Assembly (NCBI RefSeq): GCF_011038845.1
Contig: NZ_JAAKDW010000005.1
Location: 1 to 64,000 of the forward strand
DNA: 64,000 nt
DNA from: Enterococcus sp. ZJ1622
GTDB taxonomy: Bacteria; Bacillota; Bacilli; Lactobacillales; Enterococcaceae
Direction of reading: 5' to 3'
Shown here piece after piece: positions 21,137-34,815 of the stretch. A program made the position numbers and the translations under genes. The first letter of the stretch is position 1. Every line of letters starts with the position of its first letter. The notes under the pieces were generated by a model. The model worked only from the letters and a program-made list of their open reading frames with translations, did no database searches and was not told where the DNA came from.

Positions 21137-21174
21137 AAAAAATCAGGGCAAATACCTGCTACGATACTTGCCCT
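21137..21174 (-). terminator. Terminator of the asl-rac operon
   Basis: AGGGCAA (21145-21151) pairs with TTGCCCT (21168-21174); on the minus strand a run of six T follows. It lies 79 bases after the racemase stop. Confidence 0.65.
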
Positions 21175-21252
21175 AACAAAAAACAAAAGATTTCTGATTT
21201 CCTGTTTCGGTCTGAAATAGGACTTTTAGATAACCGACGAGTCATCGCGCGA

Positions 21253-21957
21253 TCATTGACGCAATTTCAACGCACGTTCGATAGTCCGATCAGCCAGAAT
21301 CGACTGGGCATCGATGACAGGGTAAGGGTTATCCGATGCGAATTCCTGCATCAGCGACAACTCCGTACAGCCCAGAATGATTTTCTCGCATTCTAATCGT
21401 TCGACAGCTTCTTCCAGGATTTCATAATAAAGATCTTTATTCAAATGATCAGACTCTTTGATTTCATGATAGATCAGATAATTGATTTTTTCTTGAAGTT
21501 CCTGATCCGGAATCACTGCTTCAAAACCCAGATTTTTCACTTCACGTTCATAGATCCCTGCTCTCATACTGCCTTCTGTTCCTAAAACAGCTACTTTTCC
21601 TACTGTATGCTGACGAACAAGCTCATTTGCTGCTTCTCTCGGCATATGCAAAATAGGGATATCCGTTGCTGCTTGAAGCTCATCGAAAAAATAATGGGCT
21701 GTGTTACAAGTCAATACGATAAATTTAGGCTGCAAAAGATTTTGCTTTTCAATGTCATCCAGCAAATAAGGCATAGGATCTTCTTGTGTACGGTCTAAGA
21801 TATAAGCCGTCCGATCGGGAACTGTCGCATGATTGAACAAGACATAGTTCAAATAATCCTGATCTTTCGATGCCTGTGTACGGTGATTGATCAACCGGAC
21901 AAAACTTTCGGTGGCCATGGTTCCCATTCCGCCTAATATACTGAAAAAATTCTCCAT
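21253..21957 (-). CDS. racD: Aspartate racemase (D-Asp supply for cell wall)
   Basis: A 234-residue cofactor-independent racemase of the Asp/Glu/hydantoin family. Both catalytic cysteines are visible, in [10 protein letters not shown] (about 84) and ILGCTELSL (about 194). It starts three bases after the D-aspartate ligase stop, so the two genes are co-translated. In E. faecium the neighbouring gene to aslfm encodes the racemase that provides D-aspartate, which is the basis for the substrate call. Glutamate as substrate cannot be excluded from sequence alone. Confidence 0.9.
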   Translation of the reverse strand: MENFFSILGGMGTMATESFVRLINHRTQASKDQDYLNYVLFNHATVPDRTAYILDRTQEDPMPYLLDDIEKQNLLQPKFIVLTCNTAHYFFDELQAATDIPILHMPREAANELVRQHTVGKVAVLGTEGSMRAGIYEREVKNLGFEAVIPDQELQEKINYLIYHEIKESDHLNKDLYYEILEEAVERLECEKIILGCTELSLMQEFASDNPYPVIDAQSILADRTIERALKLRQ

Positions 21958-21960
21958 GAA

Positions 21961-23223
21961 CTAGCCTTCTTTCACATGAAAATACTTTTTGAATCTTGGG
22001 ATATAGTTATGGAACATATATTTCATCAGCAGCCAACGTCTGACTGAACGGTCTTTTTCATAAAAGACAGTCGTTCCATAACGATTTTCTTTGATCATTT
22101 GTTCTGCGAGTTTTTTGTCTTCGTTTTCGCGTGCGTATTCCAAAAAGACTTTTTTCGGCACACCCATCCAGAGTTTTGCTTTTTCTGATTGATTGGTTCC
22201 ATAAGTCGTTCCGGTAAATGGTTTGCCAAATACACGATCTTCGGTCACGAAACGTGCGAGGTTCAACCCATTTAGCGTAACAAAGAAGCTACTTCGTCCT
22301 TGACGCAGGTTGATTTCAAACAGCTTATACTCTCCATCACGAGGATCGTATTTCATGTCGAAATTCGCAAAACCTGTGTATTCGATCGTTTCCAAAAATT
22401 CTTTGATCGTCTGATAGATCTTTTCATTGTAATCTGGAATGATGACTACATAGTTCCCGATAGACGCAGGTGTAGGGTCTTCTAATAAAGGATGGCCTAG
22501 ACACATCATTCGTACTTGATGATCTTCATCTACATAGGCATTCAGCACACGCATATTGCTGTCATCCCCTGGAATAAAGTCCTGTACGATCATTTCACTC
22601 GTATAACCAGCTTCATAAATCCGACCTAAAATCAGATCGAACTCTTCACGATTATCGATGATAAATGCTTTTTTGCGGCCTTCGAATTGGACAGAAAGGT
22701 ATTCTACACTATTTGCCGGTTTCAAAGCGACTGGAAATTCAAAAGGCAGTTCTTGTTCCAAACGACCTTCTACAAGCATTTCTTCTCGTACGATCAACGT
22801 TTTAGGATAAGGAAGATGGTATTCTTCACAAACCTCATAGAAGCTGACTTTATTGATCAGTCGTTCAAACAAGGAGTAATCGATGTACGGACAGATGAAA
22901 TGTTCCGAAAGCTCTTGTTTGTGTTGAGAAATCAATTCAGCATAACCGTCGCCACAAGCGATCAACAGGTATTTTTTGCTTTTATCAGAATACTTTTCTT
23001 TTGCCAGACGTCTCATAGTTTCGATAAATACAGGGTCTTTATCAAACCCAGGGATCACTTCGACATTGACAATCTTACTATAACGGGTAGGAGCTAACTG
23101 ATTTGAAGCGTAAGCTTGGCAGACTTTGCCATATGCTTCATTGAAAGAACGTGCCATACCATAAACGTTCATGTCGCTGCCTAATAAAATAGGGATAAAT
23201 TCTTCATTTTCATTACTGTTCAT
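21961..23223 (-). CDS. aslfm: D-aspartate ligase (ATP-grasp, Aslfm type)
   Basis: A 420-residue ATP-grasp ligase. It shows an ATP-binding lysine in FPVALKPANS, the FANFDMKYDP segment and the metal-binding LFEINLRQGRSS near the C-terminal third. Aslfm of E. faecium adds D-Asp to the lysine side chain of the wall precursor; after amidation this becomes the D-iAsn cross-bridge. The same-operon racemase supports the call. It identifies the genome as belonging to the D-Asp group of lactic acid bacteria rather than E. faecalis, which uses L-Ala bridges. The start ATG lies at 23223. Confidence 0.92.
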   Translation of the reverse strand: MNSNENEEFIPILLGSDMNVYGMARSFNEAYGKVCQAYASNQLAPTRYSKIVNVEVIPGFDKDPVFIETMRRLAKEKYSDKSKKYLLIACGDGYAELISQHKQELSEHFICPYIDYSLFERLINKVSFYEVCEEYHLPYPKTLIVREEMLVEGRLEQELPFEFPVALKPANSVEYLSVQFEGRKKAFIIDNREEFDLILGRIYEAGYTSEMIVQDFIPGDDSNMRVLNAYVDEDHQVRMMCLGHPLLEDPTPASIGNYVVIIPDYNEKIYQTIKEFLETIEYTGFANFDMKYDPRDGEYKLFEINLRQGRSSFFVTLNGLNLARFVTEDRVFGKPFTGTTYGTNQSEKAKLWMGVPKKVFLEYARENEDKKLAEQMIKENRYGTTVFYEKDRSVRRWLLMKYMFHNYIPRFKKYFHVKEG

Positions 23224-23300
23224 TATTATCTCTCACTTACTCATAATCTCTAGTTTTCTTTTTCAACTTACACAAGGAATATCATACCATAAAGAAAAAA

Positions 23301-23327
23301 GCAATCAAAGGAAACCCCTCCGATTGC
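23301..23327 (-). terminator. Terminator of uvrB-uvrA
   Basis: On the minus strand GCAATCGGAGG pairs with CCTTTGATTGC with mismatches in the middle and is followed by TTTTTT. It lies 150 bases beyond the uvrA stop. The remainder of 23224-23474 contains no gene. Confidence 0.7.
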
Positions 23328-23474
23328 TCAATTCTTTTTTGAACGGATTGAACTTATAGGAAGTTTTTATCTATACCAATCAGTGTAGACAGAACTACCA
23401 TGTAATGTATTGTAGAACACAAGCCTTCAGAAAACAAGGACAAAATCTTTTTTTTATGTTTTTTTAATCATATC

Positions 23475-26312
23475 TTATGCCTTCGCTTTTGGTGACTCAT
23501 CCATCATCTTTTTCAGGTACTGACCTGTATAACTTTCTTTTACTTTGATGATCTCTTCTGGCGTTCCGGTAGCAAGGATCGTTCCCCCGCCTTCACCGCC
23601 TTCTGGTCCTAGATCAATGAGATGATCAGCAGTTTTGATAACGTCCAGATTATGCTCGATCACTAATACTGTATTGCCGGCATCTACCAATCGCTGCAAT
23701 ACATCTAGCAGCCGAGCGATATCATCTGTATGGAGTCCAGTGGTAGGTTCATCTAAAATATAGAAGTTCTTGCCATTTGAGATTTTATGAAGCTCACTGG
23801 CTAGTTTCATCCGCTGTGCTTCCCCGCCTGACAATGTCGTTGCCGGCTGTCCCATGGTGACGTAGCCTAAACCTACATCGACGATCGTTTGCAGTTTACG
23901 GTGGATCTTTGGAATTGGTTTGAAGAATTCGACTGCATCTTCCACCGTCATTTCCAAGACATCTGCGATACTTTTTCCTTTATAGTGCACTTCCAGTGTT
24001 TCAGAATTGTATCGTTTTCCATGACAAACTTCACATGGGACATAGACATCTGGCAAGAAATGCATTTCGATCTTGATGATCCCATCACCGTGACAAGCCT
24101 CACAGCGTCCGCCTTTCACGTTGAAGCTGAAACGTCCCTTTTTATAGCCGCGCATCTTCGCTTCATTCGTTTGGGCGAACAAACCGCGGATATCGTCGAA
24201 CACACTCGTGTAAGTCGCCGGGTTGCTTCGTGGCGTCCGTCCGATCGGGCTTTGGTCGATATCGATGATTTTTTCGATGCTTTCATATCCGGAAATCGTT
24301 TTGTATTTCCCGGGTTTTGCAGAATTCCGATTCAATTTCTGTGCTAAAGCTTTTTTCAGGATACTATTGACTAAGGTGCTTTTCCCAGAACCCGAGACGC
24401 CTGTTACTGCGACGAATTCCCCTAAAGGAAATTCGACAGAGACATTCTTCAGATTATTCTCAGAAGCACCTGTGATCTTGATCGCTTTTCCGTTACCTTT
24501 TCGGCGTTCTGCCGGTACAGGTATGCTTTTCTTGCCAGACAAATATTGTCCAGTCAATGAATTCGCATCTTTTGCTACTTGTTCAGGCGTACCAGCAGCA
24601 ACGATCTGTCCGCCTTGGTCTCCAGCTCCTGGTCCTACATCGATCAGATAATCCGCCGCACGCATCGTGTCCTCATCGTGTTCGACGACGACTAAAGTAT
24701 TGCCGAGATCACGCATTTTTTTCAGAGAACCGATCAATCGGTCATTGTCGCGCTGATGCAAACCGATAGATGGTTCATCCAATATATAAAGCACACCAGA
24801 CAGGTTCGAGCCGATCTGTGTAGCAAGACGTATCCGCTGCGCTTCCCCTCCCGATAATGTTCCTGAAGCACGACTCAAGGTCAGATAATCCAATCCGACG
24901 TTTTCCAGAAAAGATAAGCGGTCGTTTACTTCTTTTAGGATCGGTTTCGCGATCACTTTTTCTTGTTCAGACAATGTCAGGTTCGAGAAAAAGTCCACTG
25001 CTTTTTGGATCGATAATTCGTTGGTTTGTCCAATATGTGTCCCATTGATCTTTACGGACAAGGCTTGCGGATTCAATCGATAGCCTTTGCATGTCTGACA
25101 AGTGAGTTCAGTCATATACAAACGCATTTGTTCTCTTGTAAAGTCGCTGTTTGTGTCGTGATAGCGACGTTTGATGTTCTTCAATACGCCTTCAAAGGAA
25201 GTTTCTACATCTCTGACGCCACCGAAATCATTCTCATAGTGGAAATGGAACAATTCATCTGTTCCATTCAAAATGACCTCTTGGTGTTCTTCTGGTAATT
25301 CTTCAAATGGTGTGTCCAAGTCGATACCAAAGCTTTCACACGCTTGGGCAAGCATTTGCGGATAGTATTGAGAGCTGATTGGATTCCAAGGAACAATCGC
25401 TCCTTCGCGCAAAGTTTTTGTTCTATCGGGGATCACTAAATCTTGGTCGACTTCTAATTTCACACCAAGCCCATCACAATCAGGGCAGGCTCCAAATGGC
25501 GCGTTAAATGAAAAAAGCCTTGGTTCCAACTCGCCCACGGTAAATCCGCAATAAGGACAAGAATAGTGTTCGCTAAACAACATTTCTTCTTCGCCGATGA
25601 CATCGACTAAAGCATAGCCATCTGCCAACCGCAAAGCTGCTTCCAAAGAATCGAACAAACGTGAACGAATGCCTTCTTTTACGATGATTCGATCGATCAC
25701 GATAGCTATATCGTGTTTTTTGTTCTTTTCCAATTCAGGCACTTCGCTCAAATCAAACGTTTCTCCATCGACACGTACACGAACGTATCCTTCTTTTTGG
25801 ATTCGTTCGAACACTTTTTTATGCTGCCCTTTTTTCTTCACGACGATCGGTGCTAAGATTTGGATCTTTGTCCGCTCTGGCAAAGCCATGACTTTGTCAG
25901 CCATCTGATCGACGGATTGACTAGTGATCTCGATATGATCATTTGGACAGATCGGATGTCCGACACGTGCGAACAGCAAACGAAGATAATCATTGATCTC
26001 CGTCACTGTCCCGACAGTCGAACGCGGGTTTTTGCTCGTCGTTTTCTGGTCGATGGAAATCGCTGGACTCAACCCGTCGATACTATCGACATCTGGTTTA
26101 TCCATTTGTCCTAAAAATTGACGAGCATAAGCAGAAAGACTCTCCACATATCTTCTCTGACCTTCTGCGTACAATGTATCGAAAGCCAGTGAACTTTTTC
26201 CTGAGCCGGACAGACCAGTCACCACGACGAATTTATCTCTGGGAATGGTCACATCTACATTTTTCAAATTGTGGGCTCGTGCGCCGTGAATCGTAATTTT
26301 ATCGTTAGCCAT
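23475..26312 (-). CDS. uvrA: Excinuclease ABC subunit A
   Basis: A 945-residue damage-recognition ATPase of nucleotide excision repair. Two ABC-type ATPase modules are present: GLSGSGKSS (about 32) with [12 protein letters not shown], and GVSGSGKST (about 640) with [12 protein letters not shown]. Zinc fingers CPYCGF...CPDC and CEACHGDG...CEVCHG are intact. It is encoded nine bases after uvrB, as one operon. Confidence 0.98.
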   Translation of the reverse strand: MANDKITIHGARAHNLKNVDVTIPRDKFVVVTGLSGSGKSSLAFDTLYAEGQRRYVESLSAYARQFLGQMDKPDVDSIDGLSPAISIDQKTTSKNPRSTVGTVTEINDYLRLLFARVGHPICPNDHIEITSQSVDQMADKVMALPERTKIQILAPIVVKKKGQHKKVFERIQKEGYVRVRVDGETFDLSEVPELEKNKKHDIAIVIDRIIVKEGIRSRLFDSLEAALRLADGYALVDVIGEEEMLFSEHYSCPYCGFTVGELEPRLFSFNAPFGACPDCDGLGVKLEVDQDLVIPDRTKTLREGAIVPWNPISSQYYPQMLAQACESFGIDLDTPFEELPEEHQEVILNGTDELFHFHYENDFGGVRDVETSFEGVLKNIKRRYHDTNSDFTREQMRLYMTELTCQTCKGYRLNPQALSVKINGTHIGQTNELSIQKAVDFFSNLTLSEQEKVIAKPILKEVNDRLSFLENVGLDYLTLSRASGTLSGGEAQRIRLATQIGSNLSGVLYILDEPSIGLHQRDNDRLIGSLKKMRDLGNTLVVVEHDEDTMRAADYLIDVGPGAGDQGGQIVAAGTPEQVAKDANSLTGQYLSGKKSIPVPAERRKGNGKAIKITGASENNLKNVSVEFPLGEFVAVTGVSGSGKSTLVNSILKKALAQKLNRNSAKPGKYKTISGYESIEKIIDIDQSPIGRTPRSNPATYTSVFDDIRGLFAQTNEAKMRGYKKGRFSFNVKGGRCEACHGDGIIKIEMHFLPDVYVPCEVCHGKRYNSETLEVHYKGKSIADVLEMTVEDAVEFFKPIPKIHRKLQTIVDVGLGYVTMGQPATTLSGGEAQRMKLASELHKISNGKNFYILDEPTTGLHTDDIARLLDVLQRLVDAGNTVLVIEHNLDVIKTADHLIDLGPEGGEGGGTILATGTPEEIIKVKESYTGQYLKKMMDESPKAKA

Positions 26313-26321
26313 GAAATCCTC

Positions 26322-28316
26322 CTACTCTGAAGCCTTTAATTCTAATATCATGTCGCGCACATTGGCGGCTGTTTCGAAATCTAAGGCTTTCGCAGCATCC
26401 TTCATTTCTTTTTCTAATTTCATCAATAAAGTTGCTTTTTCTTCTTTTGTCATCTCTTCATAAGAGAGTTGAACCGTTTCTTTCGGATCATCTTCTGATT
26501 CTTTGGTAATCGAGATCAGGTCTCTGATTTCTTTGATAATCGTTTTTGGAACGATTCCATGTTCTTCATTGTATTTTTTCTGAATGCTTCGGCGTCTCGA
26601 TGTTTCTTCCATTGCCAAACGCATCGAGTCAGTGACCTTGTCTGCGTACATGATCACTTTTCCTTCTTCATTACGTGCCGCACGTCCAATAGTTTGGACA
26701 AGCGAACGTTCACTACGCAGAAATCCTTCTTTGTCGGCATCCAAGATGGCTACAAGAGATACTTCCGGCACATCTAATCCTTCACGAAGGAGGTTGATCC
26801 CTACTAATACATCGAATTCGCCTAGACGAAGATCTCGGATGATCTCTGTTCTTTCTAGCGTTTTGATGTCACTGTGCAGGTATTTCACTTTGATACCGAG
26901 TTCTTTAAAGTAATCGGTCAAGTCCTCAGCCATTTTTTTCGTCAATGTCGTTACGAACACCCGCTGATCTTTTTCGACACGTTCATTGATTTCTCCAACG
27001 AGATCATCAATCTGTCCCATGATCGGCCGTACTTCGATTACAGGGTCCAGCAATCCAGTCGGACGAATGATCTGCTGGATGACAGTATCAGTTTGTTCAT
27101 GCTCATAAGGGCCCGGCGTTGCTGAAACATAGACGATCTGGTTCACATGTTTTTCGAATTCTTCTAAACGCAAAGGCCGGTTATCTAAGGCAGAAGGTAA
27201 ACGAAAGCCGTAATCTACCAGCATTTGTTTTCTCGCACGGTCCCCGTTGTACATCCCACGGATCTGAGGCATCGTCACATGGGACTCATCTACTACGATC
27301 AGCGAATCTTCTGGGAAGAAATCCAGTAATGTATAAGGAGGTTCGCCTTCCTTACGACCATCCATATGTCGAGAATAGTTTTCGATCCCTGAGGTATAAC
27401 CCATCTCTAGCATCATCTCAATGTCATAGTTAGTCCGTTGTTCGAGTCTTTGTGCTTCTAGCAGTTTGTTTTCGCTTCTCAGTACCGCTAAACGCTGATC
27501 GAGCTCTGCTTTGATATTTGCCACTGCATGTTCCATATGTTCATCGTTGGTCACAAAGTGGGTAGCCGGGAAAATAGCCACATGTTCTGTCTCGCCTAAA
27601 ACTTCTCCAGTCAGTGCATTGACTTCCCGGATCCGTTCCACTTCATCGCCAAAGAATTCCACGCGAAGTGCCCGTTCATCACGAGAAGCTGGAAAAATCT
27701 CCACGACATCACCACGCACTCGAAAACGACCGCGCTGAAAATCAATATCATTTCGTTCGAATTGGATGCTTACTAGATCACGGATCAGCTGATTCCGATC
27801 GATCTCAGCCCCTTGCCGGATCGATACGACCTGTTTCTGATATTCAAACGGCGAACCTAACCCGAAAATGCAAGAGACAGAAGCAATGACGATCACATCA
27901 TTTCGCTCTAGCAACGAACTGGTTGCTGAATGCCGTAGCTTATCGATCTCATCATTGACACTCGAATCTTTTTCGATATACGTATCACTCGAAGGTACAT
28001 ACGCTTCTGGTTGATAATAATCATAGTAGGAAACAAAGTACTCGACCGCATTGTTAGGAAAGAAATCTTTGAACTCTCCATATAATTGCCCGGCTAATGT
28101 CTTATTGTGGGCAATGATCAATGTAGGTTTGTTGACCTTTTCGATCAAGTTCGAAATCGTATATGTTTTCCCTGTTCCTGTCGCCCCTAACAGGATCTGT
28201 GCTTTTTTTCCGCCAACTACGCCTTCAACTAACTGCGTGATGGCTTCGGGCTGATCACCTGCAGGCTGGTATTTCGAGACCAGCTCAAAGTGTCGGGAGG
28301 TATCTCTCTCAATCAT
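26322..28316 (-). CDS. uvrB: Excinuclease ABC subunit B
   Basis: A 664-residue helicase-like repair protein that verifies damage and recruits UvrC. It has Walker A GATGTGKT (about 44), the beta-hairpin segment [16 protein letters not shown] box, and the C-terminal UVR domain ([22 protein letters not shown]). The frame is open to 28349, but ATG 28316 ([10 protein letters not shown]) has an AAGGAGG site and gives the family length. Confidence 0.98.
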   Translation of the reverse strand: MIERDTSRHFELVSKYQPAGDQPEAITQLVEGVVGGKKAQILLGATGTGKTYTISNLIEKVNKPTLIIAHNKTLAGQLYGEFKDFFPNNAVEYFVSYYDYYQPEAYVPSSDTYIEKDSSVNDEIDKLRHSATSSLLERNDVIVIASVSCIFGLGSPFEYQKQVVSIRQGAEIDRNQLIRDLVSIQFERNDIDFQRGRFRVRGDVVEIFPASRDERALRVEFFGDEVERIREVNALTGEVLGETEHVAIFPATHFVTNDEHMEHAVANIKAELDQRLAVLRSENKLLEAQRLEQRTNYDIEMMLEMGYTSGIENYSRHMDGRKEGEPPYTLLDFFPEDSLIVVDESHVTMPQIRGMYNGDRARKQMLVDYGFRLPSALDNRPLRLEEFEKHVNQIVYVSATPGPYEHEQTDTVIQQIIRPTGLLDPVIEVRPIMGQIDDLVGEINERVEKDQRVFVTTLTKKMAEDLTDYFKELGIKVKYLHSDIKTLERTEIIRDLRLGEFDVLVGINLLREGLDVPEVSLVAILDADKEGFLRSERSLVQTIGRAARNEEGKVIMYADKVTDSMRLAMEETSRRRSIQKKYNEEHGIVPKTIIKEIRDLISITKESEDDPKETVQLSYEEMTKEEKATLLMKLEKEMKDAAKALDFETAANVRDMILELKASE

Positions 28317-28459
28317 TTTTCGTCCTCCTTTTTGTTCGTTCCTTTTCATTTTACGACCTGCAAAAAGAAAAGGAAAGCAAAGACATTCCTATATCAAAAT
28401 TATACCACACCGAACATACTTTCGCCAGTTCTTTCTCTCGGTGCTTATGTCACATTTCC

Positions 28460-28474
28460 TTACACGCGATGTAA
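28460..28474. promoter_or_regulatory. Palindrome upstream of the amino-acid importer
   Basis: TTACA and TGTAA flank five bases (TTACACGCGATGTAA), 39 bases before the -35 box of the importer gene. It could be an operator, but no regulator is identified. Confidence 0.35.
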
Positions 28475-28512
28475 GAAAAAGAGAATTTTTTTATTTTTTA
28501 AAGCTTGTCAGC

Positions 28513-28542
28513 TTGTCTCATCGCTCCCTTATCGCCTATAAT
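28513..28542 (+). promoter_or_regulatory. Promoter of the amino-acid importer operon
   Basis: TTGTCT at 28513-28518 and TATAAT at 28537-28542 are separated by 18 bases. It lies 31 bases before the start codon at 28574. Confidence 0.7.
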
Positions 28543-28573
28543 AATTAAATATTGGAATTTTAGGAGGTTAATT

Positions 28574-30070
28574 ATGAAAAAGAGTCACTTTTTCTACACA
28601 TTTATTTTCATAATGACAGGACTTGTCACATTTGTGTTTAGCAACCCTGTACAAGCTGATGACAAAACAACCGCAGAATCAAACGCAAGCGAGACGATGC
28701 AAAAAATCAAACCAAAGAAAGACATATACGTCATCGCCAGCGACTCCGCCTTCGCACCGTTTGAATTTCAGAATGAAGACGGAAAATATGAAGGAATCGA
28801 TGTCAAATTGATGGAAAGCATTGCGAAACTGCAAGGCTTCGATATACGGATGGACTATCGCGGCTTTTCTGCAGCACTCCAAGCGTTAGAATCCGGACAA
28901 GCAGACGGGATGATCGCCGGGATGACCATCACGGATGAACGAAAGGAAAATTATGACTTTTCAGATCCTTATTTCGACAGCGGCATCCAGCTTGCTGTGA
29001 AAAAAGGAAATGATTCCATCAAATCTTATAATGATCTAAAAGGAAAAACTGTCGGAGCAAAAGTCGGTACCGAAAGTGCGGAATTCTTGAGCGCACACGA
29101 AAAACAATACGGTTATACGATCAAATACTTCGACGCCGCTGATCAGCTTTACGACGGGTTAAGAATCGGCGCAATTGATGCCATGATGGACGACTACCCT
29201 GTGATCGGATATGCGATCAAACAAGGCCAAGCACTTGAAACACCAATCAAAAAGGAATCTGGCGGACAATATGCTTTCGCTGTGAAAAAAGGACAAAATC
29301 CTGAATTGCTCAACATGTTCAACGAAGGACTGAAAGAATTAAAACGAACAGGTGAATACGACAAGATCATCAAAGAATACGTAGCAGAAGGAAATGAAGT
29401 TTCTAGTTCTTCCAAAAACGAATCGACGATCATCGGTTTGATCCAAAACAACTACCAAGCATTGCTTAAAGGTCTTTGGAAAACGATTCTCTTGACACTG
29501 GTTTCCTTCGTGCTTGCGCTGATTGTCGGCGTGATTTTCGGTTTGTTCAGCGTCGCACCGATTCGTGCATTGCGTACGATCGCAAGCATTTACGTTGATG
29601 TGATCCGCGGAATCCCTATGATGGTTCTGGCCTTCTTCATTTTCTTCGGTCTTCCAGGTATTGTCGGCTTTACGATCCCTGACTTTATTGCTGGTGTGAT
29701 CACATTGACACTGAACGCAAGTGCTTATATCGCCGAGATCGTGCGAGGCGGGATCAAAGCTGTTCCAGTGGGACAAATGGAAGCCTCTCGAAGTTTGGGA
29801 CTTTCTTATAATCGGACGATGCAAAAAATCATTTTGCCACAAGCTATAAAAATCATGCTTCCATCCTTTGTCAATCAATTCGTGATCTCCTTGAAAGATA
29901 CGACAATCATCTCAGCGATCGGTGTAGTCGAACTCTTGCAAACTGGGAAGATCATCGTGGCACGTACGACACAAAGTACGTATGTTTATCTGATCATCGC
30001 AATCATGTATCTGATCTTGATCACAGCTCTGACAAAATTAGCGAAAGTTTTAGAAAAGAAGGTGAAATAA
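28574..30070 (+). CDS. Amino-acid ABC transporter, fused substrate-binding protein and permease (GlnPH type)
   Basis: A 498-residue fusion. A signal peptide/anchor ([22 protein letters not shown]) is followed by a periplasmic-type solute-binding domain (about 45-285: [23 protein letters not shown] split by the usual glutamine/polar-amino-acid signature) and a His/Glu/Gln permease domain of about five helices (320-495) with the coupling EAA loop ([10 protein letters not shown]). Homologs import glutamine or other polar amino acids. ATG 28574 has a TAGGAGG site; the longer frame to 28505 lacks one. It is followed after one base by its ATPase gene. Confidence 0.92.
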   Translation: MKKSHFFYTFIFIMTGLVTFVFSNPVQADDKTTAESNASETMQKIKPKKDIYVIASDSAFAPFEFQNEDGKYEGIDVKLMESIAKLQGFDIRMDYRGFSAALQALESGQADGMIAGMTITDERKENYDFSDPYFDSGIQLAVKKGNDSIKSYNDLKGKTVGAKVGTESAEFLSAHEKQYGYTIKYFDAADQLYDGLRIGAIDAMMDDYPVIGYAIKQGQALETPIKKESGGQYAFAVKKGQNPELLNMFNEGLKELKRTGEYDKIIKEYVAEGNEVSSSSKNESTIIGLIQNNYQALLKGLWKTILLTLVSFVLALIVGVIFGLFSVAPIRALRTIASIYVDVIRGIPMMVLAFFIFFGLPGIVGFTIPDFIAGVITLTLNASAYIAEIVRGGIKAVPVGQMEASRSLGLSYNRTMQKIILPQAIKIMLPSFVNQFVISLKDTTIISAIGVVELLQTGKIIVARTTQSTYVYLIIAIMYLILITALTKLAKVLEKKVK

Positions 30071-30071
30071 G

Positions 30072-30809
30072 ATGTCAGAAAAAATCTTAGTAGAACATCT
30101 TGTAAAAAAATACGGAGAAAATACGGTTTTAAACGATATCAACGTGTCGATCAACGAAGGCGACGTGGTTTGTATCATCGGCCCTTCTGGTTCCGGAAAA
30201 AGCACTTTCCTTCGCTGCCTGAATCGTTTAGAAGAGCCTTCAGACGGTGAGATCATCATCGACGGCGCACATTTGATGGACAAAAACACGGACATCAATC
30301 TGGTGAGACAGCACATCGGGATGGTTTTCCAGCACTTTAATCTGTTCCCTCACCTTTCCGTTTTAGAGAACATCACCTTGGCACCAATGGATCTGAAAAA
30401 AGAATCAAAAGAAGAAGCCGAAAAAAAAGCAATCAAACTCCTTCAAACAGTCGGTCTTGAAGATAAAAAAGATATGTATCCAGAAATGCTTTCCGGTGGT
30501 CAAAAGCAACGTGTGGCTATTGCGCGGGCATTAGCCATGAATCCAGATATCATGCTTTTTGACGAGCCAACTTCTGCTCTTGATCCAGAAATGGTCGGCG
30601 ATGTATTGAATGTCATGAAAAAACTAGCCAAACAAGGTATGACAATGGTGATTGTCACCCACGAAATGGGCTTTGCTAAAGAAGTAGCTAACCGCGTCAT
30701 GTTCATTGATGGCGGAAACTTCTTAGAAGACGGCACACCAGAAGAAGTCTTCGGAAATCCGCAGAATGAACGGACGAAAGATTTCTTGAACAAAGTTTTG
30801 AACATTTAA
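30072..30809 (+). CDS. glnQ: Amino-acid ABC transporter ATP-binding protein (GlnQ type)
   Basis: A 245-residue ATPase that powers the preceding permease fusion. It has Walker A GPSGSGKS (about 35-42), Q-loop [10 protein letters not shown], signature [15 protein letters not shown] and Walker [15 protein letters not shown]. It starts one base after the permease stop, so the two form a two-gene operon ending at a strong terminator. Confidence 0.95.
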   Translation: MSEKILVEHLVKKYGENTVLNDINVSINEGDVVCIIGPSGSGKSTFLRCLNRLEEPSDGEIIIDGAHLMDKNTDINLVRQHIGMVFQHFNLFPHLSVLENITLAPMDLKKESKEEAEKKAIKLLQTVGLEDKKDMYPEMLSGGQKQRVAIARALAMNPDIMLFDEPTSALDPEMVGDVLNVMKKLAKQGMTMVIVTHEMGFAKEVANRVMFIDGGNFLEDGTPEEVFGNPQNERTKDFLNKVLNI

Positions 30810-30823
30810 CTCTTATAAAGTCT

Positions 30824-30862
30824 AAAAAGCCGCGTGATCTTTGAATCACGCGGCTTTTTGGT
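30824..30862 (+). terminator. Terminator of the amino-acid importer operon
   Basis: AAAAAGCCGCGTGAT pairs with ATCACGCGGCTTTTT (perfect 15-bp stem, T run), 15 bases after the glnQ stop. Confidence 0.9.
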
Positions 30863-30872
30863 TCTATCACTA

Positions 30873-30916
30873 ATGGGGCTGGAGAAACCAATTGTGGTTC
30901 TCCAGCCCCATTTTTA
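30873..30916 (-). terminator. Bidirectional terminator between glnQ and dnaJ
   Basis: ATGGGGCTGGAGAAACC pairs with GGTTCTCCAGCCCCAT, with one extra base in the 5' arm. TTTTT follows on the plus strand. It lies 44 bases past the convergent dnaJ stop and may serve both transcripts. Confidence 0.7.
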
Positions 30917-30959
30917 TTTTACAAAACTGCAGCGAAGCTCAAGGATCTTTTGAACGAAA

Positions 30960-32129
30960 TCACTTACGCTTCTTACCACCTAACGCATCTTTCACTTTAT
31001 CGAAGAATCCGTCTTCTTGCTGTTCTTCGACTTTGATGCCACCAGCTTCAGCAAAAGCACGTAATGCTTCTCTTTGCTGCTCGTTCAGGTTTTTCGGTGT
31101 GATCAGTTTTACTTTTACGTGCTGATCGCCTGTTGCGCCACCTCGTAATTTTGGCGCACCTTTCCCACGCAAGCGGAAATTCGTACCTGTTTGAGTTCCG
31201 GCAGGGATTTTCAGCTTCACATCTCCGTGGACGGTCGGTACTTGCACTTCATCGCCCAAAGCTGCTTGGACGAAACTCAATGGCAATTCATAGTAGATTT
31301 CAGAACCATCACGGTCAAAGATATCACTTTCTTCTACGCGGAATATGACATACAAGTCACCAAATGGTCCGCCGTTTTCTCCGGCTTCCCCTTGACCTGC
31401 TAAACGCATTTGCTGTCCTTCTTCTACACCAGCTGGTACATTGACTTTCACAGAATGTGCTTTCTTTTCATGACCAGAGCCGTGACAAGTTGGGCATGGT
31501 TCTTTGATTTCTTTCCCAGTTCCATGACATACATCACAAGTTTGACGACTCATGACACGGCCTAGTGGTGTTTGACGTTCAACATTGATCGTCCCTGCAC
31601 CATGACACTTATGACAAGTCGTTGGCTGTGTCCCTGGTTTAGCTCCGTTACCGCCACAAGTATGACAGATTTCTTCCCGGTTATATTTGATTTCTTTTTC
31701 TACACCAAAGATCGCTTCTTCAAATGAAAGATCGACTCTATACTGCAAATCCGCCCCTTGACGAGGTGCATTAGGATCTACTGTACGGCCTCCTCCACCG
31801 AAAAACGAATCAAAGATATCTTCAAAACCACCAAAGCCGCCGCCTCCTGAGAAGCCGCCAAAGCCACCAAAACCGCCACCAGCTCCGCCAGCACCGTAAT
31901 TCGGATCTGTTCCAGCATGACCGTATTGATCATAGGCAGCTCGTTTTTGCGGATCACTTAAGATTTCATAGGCTTCCGATACTTCTTTGAATTTTTCTTC
32001 CGCATCGGGCTCTTTATTGATATCTGGATGGTATTTTTTTGAAAGCTTACGATAGGCTTTCTTGATTTCGTCTTCAGAAGCTCCTTTTGAGAGCCCTAAG
32101 ACTTCATAATAATCACGTTTTGTTGCCAT
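30960..32129 (-). CDS. dnaJ: Chaperone protein DnaJ
   Basis: A 389-residue Hsp40 that delivers substrates to DnaK and stimulates its ATPase. The J domain has the HPD motif (YHPDINKEP, about 33-35), then a Gly/Phe-rich linker (residues 75-120) and a zinc domain with four repeats ([32 protein letters not shown]), then the substrate-binding domain. It is the last gene of hrcA-grpE-dnaK-dnaJ. Confidence 0.98.
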   Translation of the reverse strand: MATKRDYYEVLGLSKGASEDEIKKAYRKLSKKYHPDINKEPDAEEKFKEVSEAYEILSDPQKRAAYDQYGHAGTDPNYGAGGAGGGFGGFGGFSGGGGFGGFEDIFDSFFGGGGRTVDPNAPRQGADLQYRVDLSFEEAIFGVEKEIKYNREEICHTCGGNGAKPGTQPTTCHKCHGAGTINVERQTPLGRVMSRQTCDVCHGTGKEIKEPCPTCHGSGHEKKAHSVKVNVPAGVEEGQQMRLAGQGEAGENGGPFGDLYVIFRVEESDIFDRDGSEIYYELPLSFVQAALGDEVQVPTVHGDVKLKIPAGTQTGTNFRLRGKGAPKLRGGATGDQHVKVKLITPKNLNEQQREALRAFAEAGGIKVEEQQEDGFFDKVKDALGGKKRK

Positions 32130-32277
32130 AGGCTTTCCTCCTATTGGTTCTCATCATTTTCACGTCGTTTGTTATCATATCACATTTTATAGGAAACAAA
32201 AACCGATACTTCAAACTATTTTCAAAAGAAAAAGCCAAAGTAGCAACTTTGGCCTTTCTCGAAATTCAGTGAACTGA

Positions 32278-34140
<1,863 letters not shown>

Positions 34141-34161
34141 TTATGTTTCAATTGACACAGC

Positions 34162-34725
34162 TTACTGTGCCACAATGACCATTGTCGGTCTTAATACGCG
34201 ATCATGTAATTTATAACCTTCTTGCAAAACTTCAACGATCGTATCAGCTGGTGCTTCTTCAGATGCTGGGATCGTTTGAACGGCTTGATGAAGATTAGGA
34301 TCAAACAGTTCTCCTTTTGCAGGGATTTTTTCGATCCCTTCTTCTTTCAATGCATGACGTAAACTTTCTAAGACCATTTCAACGCCTTTTTTCAAGCTTG
34401 CGCCTTGCTCATCAGAAACTTCTGTCGCTAATGCACGTTCTAAATTGTCGATAGCCGGAAGCAATTTCTTTGCTAGATCTTGTGAACGGTATTTCTGGAG
34501 CTGCTCCCGTTCATTTTTTCCGCGATTAGCCATGTTGGCGATTTCTGCACGAGCGCGTAGAAATTTGTCTTCCATTTCTTCTAATTCAGCTTTCAGCTTC
34601 GCAGATTCGAATTCTTCCGCTTCTGCTTCTGAAACACCTGAATCATCTGCTGCTTCTACATCGATTTCTGCTTCTGGCTGAGCGTCTGTCATCTCTTTAT
34701 CTAGTTCTTCCTGATTTTCTTTCAT
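34162..34725 (-). CDS. grpE: Nucleotide exchange factor GrpE
   Basis: A 187-residue GrpE that releases ADP from DnaK. A very acidic N-terminus is followed by a long coiled coil (about 45-95) and the beta-wing domain ending [15 protein letters not shown], the family signature. It is 54 bases upstream of dnaK and 90 bases downstream of hrcA. Confidence 0.97.
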   Translation of the reverse strand: MKENQEELDKEMTDAQPEAEIDVEAADDSGVSEAEAEEFESAKLKAELEEMEDKFLRARAEIANMANRGKNEREQLQKYRSQDLAKKLLPAIDNLERALATEVSDEQGASLKKGVEMVLESLRHALKEEGIEKIPAKGELFDPNLHQAVQTIPASEEAPADTIVEVLQEGYKLHDRVLRPTMVIVAQ

Positions 34726-34815
34726 GATACAGTCTTCCTTTCATTATTCAGTCAGCTGTTTGATTGCTCTTGCTCAATGAGAGAACGATCAGCTGCGATA
34801 GCTTTATTGTATGCG

